A DNA stretch of 64,000 nt from Gracilibacillus halophilus YIM-C55.5 (lineage in GTDB: Bacteria; Bacillota; Bacilli; Bacillales; Amphibacillaceae), in NCBI RefSeq assembly GCF_000359605.1, contig NZ_APML01000005.1, positions 28,259-92,258 on the forward strand. Reading direction: 5' to 3'. Shown in pieces: positions 59,152 to 64,000 of the stretch. A program made the translations under genes and the position numbers. Within the stretch, counting starts at the first letter, position 1; each line of letters opens with the position of its first letter. The notes below the pieces were generated by a model. It did no database searches. It saw only the letters and a program-made list of their open reading frames with translations, and had not been told where the DNA came from.

Positions 59152-59186
59152 TTAACATCTTGAAGAATAGCGTGGGAGGTTAATTA

Positions 59187-59267
59187 TTGGTGGCTTTAAA
59201 TAATGTGCAATTAGTCTTTATTAGTTGGTTTTATACCTTCAAAAATCAAATGGAAGCAAGATATTAA
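59187..59267 (+). CDS. Possible 26-residue leader ORF
   Basis: The TTG at 59187 lies 7 bases after the GGGAGG ribosome site and opens a 26-codon frame, VALNNVQLVFISWFYTFKNQ then MEARY, ending in TAA at 59265-59267. A GTG start at 59190 is also possible. It is in the same frame as the peptide that begins at 59274. It could be a leader that couples translation to the peptide, or a damaged start of it. Confidence 0.3.
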   Translation: MVALNNVQLVFISWFYTFKNQMEARY

Positions 59268-59273
59268 GATGTC

Positions 59274-59435
59274 GTGGACAACAAATTTATTATCTGGGTT
59301 ATCGTATTAATAGCAGTCACCGGAGGAATAGGATACGCTTATTACTGTACAAGTAAAGGATACACTTTCTCGGGACATGTTAAATGGAACTGGCCTAAGG
59401 TTTGGGATATTGGTATTGGTTGTAAACTTAATTAG
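59274..59435 (+). CDS. Small hydrophobic two-cysteine peptide, candidate bacteriocin/signal
   Basis: A 53-residue frame from GTG. Residues 5-24 form a hydrophobic segment (FIIWVIVLIAVTGGIGYAYY). The rest, CTSKGYTFSGHVKWNWPKVW then DIGIGCKLN, is short, aromatic and Gly/Lys-rich with Cys25 and Cys50, which could form a disulfide. It precedes an ABC transporter and an M50-like peptidase, so a secreted processed peptide is plausible. No family is recognised. The start is weak: GGAAG lies 18 bases upstream. An alternative is ATG at 59269 if one G was missed, giving MSVDNKF. Confidence 0.45.
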   Translation: MDNKFIIWVIVLIAVTGGIGYAYYCTSKGYTFSGHVKWNWPKVWDIGIGCKLN

Positions 59436-59497
59436 GAACGATTAAAAATAAGTTATTCTCCAAGATTGTAAAATTAAAAAAAGTTAGGATTGAAAAA

Positions 59498-60228
59498 ATG
59501 ATCAAAATATTTCAACTGAAGAAGTCATATGAAGATAATACAGTTTTAAATGATTTGAATATGACCTTTAATTCTAATGGAGTTGATATTATAGTTGGTA
59601 TAAATGGTTCTGGCAAGACAACTCTTTTGAATTGCATATCTGATATAACACCTTTTGAGAGTGGTACATAGAAATTGATTCGGTTAGTAGAAAAGAAAAA
59701 GAAGCTAAACTAAAAATGTATTATATTCCATCCGATTTTTACTTGCCGGAATACTTATCAGGAAAAGAGTATGCTGAATTTGTATTTTCAAGATATGAAG
59801 AAACGGATCGTAGATTCTTCGACTTTTTGATCGGATTATATCATTTAAAATCTTCATTAAATAAAAAGATAAGTGATTATTCCTATGGTATGAAGAAAAA
59901 GTTACAAATCGCTACTTCTTTAGCGTTGAATATTAACTATATTTTGGCGGATGAAATATTCAATGGTTTAGATTATGAAAGTTTTTTACTAACTGAATAT
60001 TTAATAAATAAATTTTCAGCAAACCGGAAATTTATTTTAATATCACATAACATGGATTATATTAATCGTAATACACAAGCGAATGTATATTTGATGAGCA
60101 ATGGGCAAATGGATTTGATAAAGGACATTAATAAAATCGAGGAAATAGTAATTAATATTGGGGAATTAAAAAACTATTATGAAGAGATTGACGGATTCTT
60201 ACGTAATTACAAAGATATTAATGAATGA
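59498..60228 (+). pseudogene. ABC transporter ATP-binding protein, frameshifted
   Basis: The first 57 codons encode IFQLKKSYEDNTVLNDLN and the Walker A GINGSGKTTLL, then stop at TAG 59669 after ESGT. The frame continues one base off as EIDSVSRKEKEAK and MYYIPSDFYLPEYLSGKEY, with the signature YSYGMKKKLQIA and Walker B NYILADEIFNGLDYESF, and the switch His in ISHNMDY. A single extra A near 59668 would restore a protein of about 243 residues. All ATPase motifs remain, so the break may be a base-call error. It should energise the permease downstream. Confidence 0.78.
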
Positions 60229-61537
60229 AGTTTTCAATAACATTTTATCAAATAATATCTTTAATAAAAAAAGAAATAAGTGCATTTTATTCATTATACT
60301 GACCATCGTGTATATATCCTATTACATACTGAATATCTCTCAATTGAATCAAATATTCATTAGTGAAGACCAGAGTAGTAACTTCATGAAAAATAATCTT
60401 TTTTCAAGTTTAACTAACGTCATCATAATAATATCTGGTTTCATATACTTAATTGTGACCATCACTTTTTCTTTGACTAATAGAATGCATTATCAATTAA
60501 AAATACTTCCTTTTGAAAATGGAAGTATTTGGATGGGGAGTATTTTCTTTAAATTAATCCTTAGTTATGGTTCATTTTTGATTATTTTCGCTATCATCGT
60601 ACCTCTTTTGAAACTTTTTTACTTTTCTCTAGCTCTCAGCTTGCTCGTTTTCTTATATTGTCAGTTATTATTTTTTTGCAGTCTATCATTCTTTTATTTT
60701 ATGTTCTATGTCATAAGTAAAAAAATGGAGTTGACGTACTTTAATATTAACAACGGTCTGTTAGTCATATTACTTTTCTTTTATTTATTTGTTTTACGAT
60801 TTCGGATAGATCAAAAATTTCAGGAAATGAATGTGATCATCGATATACCATTCATGCTTCTTTTAATAATTACACTCATCTTATTCACTATTGTATTTTC
60901 GTTAGCGATCTATTATTCGAACATAAAAAGTGAGGGTATTTACAGCTCCAGTGAATTTTATTTATTTAAAATACCTATAAAAATGGATCACTTGTCACTT
61001 ATATTTTTAGGTATAATCAGAAATAAACTTACCCTAAAGCTAACAGGGATAGTTATTGTATTCTTTGCATTGTCCTTATTTGACACCAAAGATTTTTTAA
61101 CTGCACTAACGACACTGGCTTTTATTTATCCAATTATATCATTTACAGGAATAAGGTATTATAGCACAACGATGTCATACAGGAAAATGAATCCTTTTTT
61201 CGGCATCACTCCTATGAAAGAAACGTTTATTACATTGTTCATTAACGTCATCATAAATGCTCCATTAATATTTACTGCTATACTACTGTCTGGTGACTAC
61301 GTAAAGACTACCTATTATGGATTTATAATATTTGAATCGGCATTGATCATGAGTATTATCTTTCCTAAAAACAAGAGTTCTGTCAACGAATTCTCAGCAT
61401 CGATACTATGCGCTGTGCTAGCTATAAGCTTATACTTGATTTCTAATAGTTTTCTTATATTCTCGCTTATCTTTCTTTTGATGACTTCTGTAAAATACTA
61501 CTTAATAAAAAGGAGCTTTTACGATGAAATTAACTAA
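60221..61537 (+). CDS. ABC transporter permease, about 12 membrane helices
   Basis: A 438-residue integral membrane protein with many Ile/Leu/Phe-rich helices and small loops. No motif beyond ABC-2-like topology is recognisable. The ATG at 60221 overlaps the ATPase stop by 8 bases; an ATG at 60179 would add 14 residues. Size and order (ATPase of about 243, permease of about 440 residues) match the SkfE/SkfF export pair of Bacillus, but I see no sequence signature to prove relation. It likely exports or protects against the small peptide. Confidence 0.65.
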   Translation: MNEVFNNILSNNIFNKKRNKCILFIILTIVYISYYILNISQLNQIFISEDQSSNFMKNNLFSSLTNVIIIISGFIYLIVTITFSLTNRMHYQLKILPFENGSIWMGSIFFKLILSYGSFLIIFAIIVPLLKLFYFSLALSLLVFLYCQLLFFCSLSFFYFMFYVISKKMELTYFNINNGLLVILLFFYLFVLRFRIDQKFQEMNVIIDIPFMLLLIITLILFTIVFSLAIYYSNIKSEGIYSSSEFYLFKIPIKMDHLSLIFLGIIRNKLTLKLTGIVIVFFALSLFDTKDFLTALTTLAFIYPIISFTGIRYYSTTMSYRKMNPFFGITPMKETFITLFINVIINAPLIFTAILLSGDYVKTTYYGFIIFESALIMSIIFPKNKSSVNEFSASILCAVLAISLYLISNSFLIFSLIFLLMTSVKYYLIKRSFYDEIN

Positions 61538-61793
61538 ATTTGTATTTATCGGAACAATCATATATCTACTTCTCTTTCTAATAGATTATTTGGTTACATT
61601 ATTTTCAATAGATAAATCAGGGGTGTATAAATCGAAATTAGGCTTAGAGATCGATATGACGATGAATGAAGAAGAATTGTTCACGACTTTTTCTCTGACT
61701 CCTCAAGTCCTGATTACTTATTTTACATGGATAATTATTGTATGCTTAGGCTTCTTTATGATTCAGAAATTAAGGAATAGAGGAGCTCAGTAG
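61524..61793 (+). CDS. Small two-helix membrane protein
   Basis: An 89-residue protein with a hydrophobic helix (about 5-25), a short hydrophilic region with acidic residues (LEIDMTMNEEELF), a second helix (about 63-80) and a basic tail (KLRNRGAQ). The ATG follows AAAGGAG and overlaps the permease end by 14 bases. No family is recognised. The position between permease and peptidase suggests an immunity or accessory subunit. Confidence 0.6.
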   Translation: MKLTKFVFIGTIIYLLLFLIDYLVTLFSIDKSGVYKSKLGLEIDMTMNEEELFTTFSLTPQVLITYFTWIIIVCLGFFMIQKLRNRGAQ

Positions 61794-61796
61794 CGA

Positions 61797-62167
61797 ATGG
61801 AAAACATTATTATCCTATTAAGGGAGTTTATTTTACTTTATGTTCTTTTATTGAGTGTATTATTAATCCATGAATTGATTCATTTTATCTTTATAAAGGT
61901 TTATGGGAAACAGATTAAGTTTTTAAAGTTAATTTATTCGGTGGTAAAATTTCATATTTCAACGATCATAAATATATAGAAATTTTAATTATCTCGGCCG
62001 CTCCTAACATTATTCTTCCTATCATCGGCTTTTTAATTTTATATTTGGATATAGGTATATACATAAATGTATTTGCTGTTATGTGCATGATAAATCTAAT
62101 CAATTTAATCCCTTTCACTTCGGATGGTTCCGCCATTTTATATAGCTTTTTGAAAATGATAGAATGA
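61797..62167 (+). pseudogene. M50-like membrane metallopeptidase, frameshifted
   Basis: From the ATG at 61797 (after GAGGAGC) the protein reads FILLYVLLLSVLLIHELIHF, with the zinc motif HELIH inside a hydrophobic segment, then VYGKQIKFLKLIY. The frame shifts by one base near 61938, continuing as GGKISYFNDHKYIEILIISA, APNIILPIIGFLILY and NLINLIPFTSDG, the NxxPxxxxDG motif of site-2-type peptidases, to TGA 62165-62167. One added T restores about 123 residues. This small intramembrane peptidase is likely to cut or mature the peptide. Confidence 0.7.
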
Positions 62168-62224
62168 ATATGATGACATCAAGAGGACTCGCCAATGAAT
62201 TACGGTTTTATTTCCACCGGGAAC

Positions 62225-62390
62225 TGCCCTATCATAAGGGCAATTTTGATGTGTAATTCTAGAGAATAAGCCAGATGCATTCTAGTTACTTATCTCTAGA
62301 GTAGGTAGGTCAGACACTTTATTGCATCTAATAGAGTGATGCTCACCTAATTTAAAGGTGAGTCCCACTCTTTAAGGGGGTGCCCCCTAG
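62225..62390. other. Intergenic hairpins between the peptidase and GH43 genes
   Basis: In the 384-base gap three small inverted repeats occur: TGCCCT with AGGGCA (62225-62241), CTCACC with GGTGAG (62342-62362), and AGGGGG with CCCCCT (62375-62388). None is followed by a strong T run on the plus strand. They may be terminators for the peptidase operon or remnants; no gene was found. Confidence 0.4.
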
Positions 62391-62488
62391 CCCTACTTGA
62401 TTTAACAGATTATAATCGAATAGTTACACGTCCCCAATGCTTAAAAGTTATAAGGATGAGATGAAATATAAATTGTAAAATAAAAAAC

Positions 62489-62535
62489 TTGTATGCATGA
62501 GTTGGTTTATAATATAATGAATGTAAACGATAAGT
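62489..62535 (+). promoter_or_regulatory. Promoter of the GH43 gene with cre-like element
   Basis: TTGTAT (62489-62494) and TATAAT (62513-62518) are 18 bases apart. TGTAAACGATAAGT (62522-62535) matches the first half of the cre consensus, just past the -10, suggesting CcpA repression. It closely resembles the cre-like site in the fru promoter (TGTAAACGATTTAA). Confidence 0.6.
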
Positions 62536-62551
62536 TGGGGAGGACATTGAA

Positions 62552-63712
62552 GTGAATGTAAAGCGATTACATGAAGTGGAAGTGACAACAAATGTGGGAG
62601 AGGTTCCCGAATTACCTACAAGCGTCACAGCTGAGTTGGAAGGAGACGTAAGGGCTACGTTTAATGTTTCCTGGAATGCAATTGATCCATCAAAGCTAGA
62701 CCAGCCTGGGACATTTGAAATTACAGGAAATGTTCAACATAAGCATTATCCAAAACCTTTTATAGAACAACGAGCAGATCCATATTTATATAAACATTCG
62801 GATGGGTATTATTATTTCACAGGATCGTATCCGCTATATGACCGTGTGGTATTACGCCGTGCTAAGTCACTTGATGAACTACCACAAGCCGAAGAAAAAG
62901 TGATTTGGTGGAAACATGAATCAGGCATTATGTCCGAGCATATTTGGGCACCTGAAATTCACTACATTAATGGAAAATGGTACATTCATGTAGCAGCTGG
63001 GGATAAGGATGATATTTGGGCGATTCGTCCGTATGTCTTGGAATGTGAGGCGGATAACCCATTAGAAGGTGAATGGGTAGAGAAAGGACAAGTCAACACA
63101 GATTTTCAAAGCTTCTCTCTTGATGCGACAACGTTTGAACATCAAGGAAAGCGGTATCTCGTATGGGCGCAAAAAGTCGATAATGATACGATTTCCAACT
63201 TGTATATCGGTGAAATGGAAAATCCGTGGACGATCAAAAATCAAATTTTGCTATCGACGCCGGAATATGATTGGGAACGAATTGGTTTTGATGTCAATGA
63301 AGGGCCGGCCATGATCAAAAGTGACCAACGCATATTTATTGCATTTTCTGCGAGTGCGACGGATGAAAACTATGCGGTAGGGCTGCTGCATGCAGATATC
63401 AATAGTGATTTGCTAGATCCAAATGCTTGGACGAAAGAGAAAGAGCCCGTTTTTGTATCAAGTGACGAAACGAGCGAATATGGTCCTGGGCATAATAGTT
63501 TTAGTGTCGATGAAGAAGGAAACGATTTGCTCATCTATCATGCTCGTCCATATAAAGGCTTTAATACAGAGAATCCATTATATGATCATAATCGTCATGC
63601 ACGCATTCAGCGATTGTTCTGGACAAATGATGGGAAGCCGTATTTCGGTAAGCCCGGTGACACGATTGATTTCTCCAATCATCCAGCAAAAGCGATTATA
63701 CGCGTGAAATAA
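62552..63712 (+). CDS. Glycoside hydrolase family 43 enzyme with N-terminal Ig-like domain
   Basis: A 386-residue protein. Residues about 5-65 form a bacterial Ig-like domain (VGEVPELPTSVTAELEGD, then TFEITGNVQ). The GH43 five-bladed propeller follows: base Asp in EQRADPYLYKHSDGYYYFTG, a Glu/Trp segment SEHIWAPEIHYINGKWYIH, acid Glu in DVNEGPAMIKS, and GPGHNSFSVDEEG. It probably removes arabinose from arabinan or arabinoxylan. There is no signal peptide, so it works inside the cell on imported oligosaccharides. The start is GTG, 8 bases after GGGGAGG. A family shift to xylosidase cannot be excluded. Confidence 0.85.
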   Translation: MNVKRLHEVEVTTNVGEVPELPTSVTAELEGDVRATFNVSWNAIDPSKLDQPGTFEITGNVQHKHYPKPFIEQRADPYLYKHSDGYYYFTGSYPLYDRVVLRRAKSLDELPQAEEKVIWWKHESGIMSEHIWAPEIHYINGKWYIHVAAGDKDDIWAIRPYVLECEADNPLEGEWVEKGQVNTDFQSFSLDATTFEHQGKRYLVWAQKVDNDTISNLYIGEMENPWTIKNQILLSTPEYDWERIGFDVNEGPAMIKSDQRIFIAFSASATDENYAVGLLHADINSDLLDPNAWTKEKEPVFVSSDETSEYGPGHNSFSVDEEGNDLLIYHARPYKGFNTENPLYDHNRHARIQRLFWTNDGKPYFGKPGDTIDFSNHPAKAIIRVK

Positions 63713-63754
63713 AAAGTGAATTGGTGCGTCTAAAAGCTACCTATTGCAAATAAT

Positions 63755-63798
63755 AAAAATGACTATCAAAATGAAAGTTAGTTTGGTAGTCATTTTTT
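63755..63798 (+). terminator. Terminator of the GH43 gene
   Basis: AAAAATGACTATCAAA (63755-63770) pairs with TTTGGTAGTCATTTTT (63782-63797) with one G-T pair, ending in Ts. Confidence 0.8.
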
Positions 63799-63863
63799 GT
63801 CTTTATACGACTTTCAAGTATCTCTTGTACTTATTGTATCAGGAATCTATTTAAAAAGTTGTT

Positions 63864-64000
63864 CCATCATCTCGGTAATGAAGACAGAAAACCGGATGAA
63901 AATCGAGAAAAAGTGCCGTCATTCCGGTGATGAAGACAGAAAACCGGATGAAAATCGAGAAAAAATGCCGTCATTCCGGTGATGAAGACAGAAAACCGGA
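63864..64000. repeat. Tandem array, 52-bp period, running off the window
   Basis: CCRTCAT recurs at 63864, 63916 and 63968, exactly 52 bases apart. Units contain GATGAAGACAGAAAACCGG and GATGAAAATCGAGAAAAA, with ACCGGATGA and TCATTCCGGT as inverted arms. At least 2.6 copies are in view and more may follow beyond the window edge. Confidence 0.85.

Noticed and set aside
59269..59310. MSWTTNLLSGLSY peptide
   Set aside because: A 13-codon frame overlapping the better 53-residue peptide; no ribosome site and no following logic, except as evidence for a missed base.

Overview
The window looks like a chromosomal segment of a low-G+C Gram-positive bacterium of the Bacillaceae. Evidence is the strong AGGAGG-type ribosome sites, sigma-A promoters, T-rich terminators and Bacillus-like operons (mtlA-mtlR-mtlF-mtlD, fruR-fruK-fruA, treP-treA-treR, cysH-cysJ-cysI, a yugG/yugH-like pair, and a divergent yfiY / yfiZ-yfhA-like iron locus). 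Acidic lipoproteins and the repertoire would suit a halotolerant genus, but this is inference; the genus cannot be fixed from the sequence. No rRNA, tRNA, transposase, prophage or CRISPR array was seen.

Layout. 1-11 kb: thioesterase tail, SDR enzyme, a 52-bp repeat array, SIMPL and DUF421 proteins, a zinc alcohol dehydrogenase, a CcpA-site-controlled sugar ABC importer without its own ATPase (binding protein, two permeases, YesL-like protein), EcsC-like protein, MFS exporter, HAD phosphatase. 11-13.7 kb: ZTP riboswitch-serC, preQ1 riboswitch-queF, DinB-like protein. 13.7-29 kb: three phosphotransferase sugar systems (beta-glucoside, fructose, mannitol), each with its own regulator class. 29-39 kb: assimilatory sulfate/sulfite reduction, photolyase, glutamate dehydrogenase, UMF1-type transporter. 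39-43 kb: trehalose PTS operon with two palindromic TreR operators. 43-50 kb: Fur-box iron-siderophore importer, zinc-peptidase-like protein, methyltransferase, AsnC regulator plus aminotransferase. 50-62 kb: a more AT-rich, patchy accessory region (HNH protein, Hsp33 without its redox-switch domain, NERD protein, KAS III-like protein without its usual His/Asn, chemoreceptor, CtaG/DUF2243 pair, a pectate-lyase remnant, and a compact peptide / ABC transporter / M50-like peptidase locus). 62.5-64 kb: Ig-like plus GH43 glycosidase and another 52-bp array.

How genes work together. Sugar uptake dominates: four PTS sets plus an ABC importer, a GH43 enzyme and a pectate-lyase remnant point to plant-derived carbohydrate use. 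Catabolite control is visible as cre-like sites at the ABC importer, fru and GH43 promoters.

Two window-wide patterns stand out. First, three intergenic tandem arrays of unrelated sequence share an exact 52-bp period, and a fourth degenerate one has about 51 bp; each unit carries inverted-repeat arms. Second, seven otherwise well-preserved genes are each broken by one frameshift that a single added base, often in a short homopolymer, would repair. That is more like base-call errors than real decay, and it affects the reading of the accessory peptide locus. The most novel candidate is 59.1-62.2 kb: a tiny hydrophobic two-cysteine peptide followed by an ABC ATPase, large permease, small membrane protein and HExxH intramembrane peptidase.
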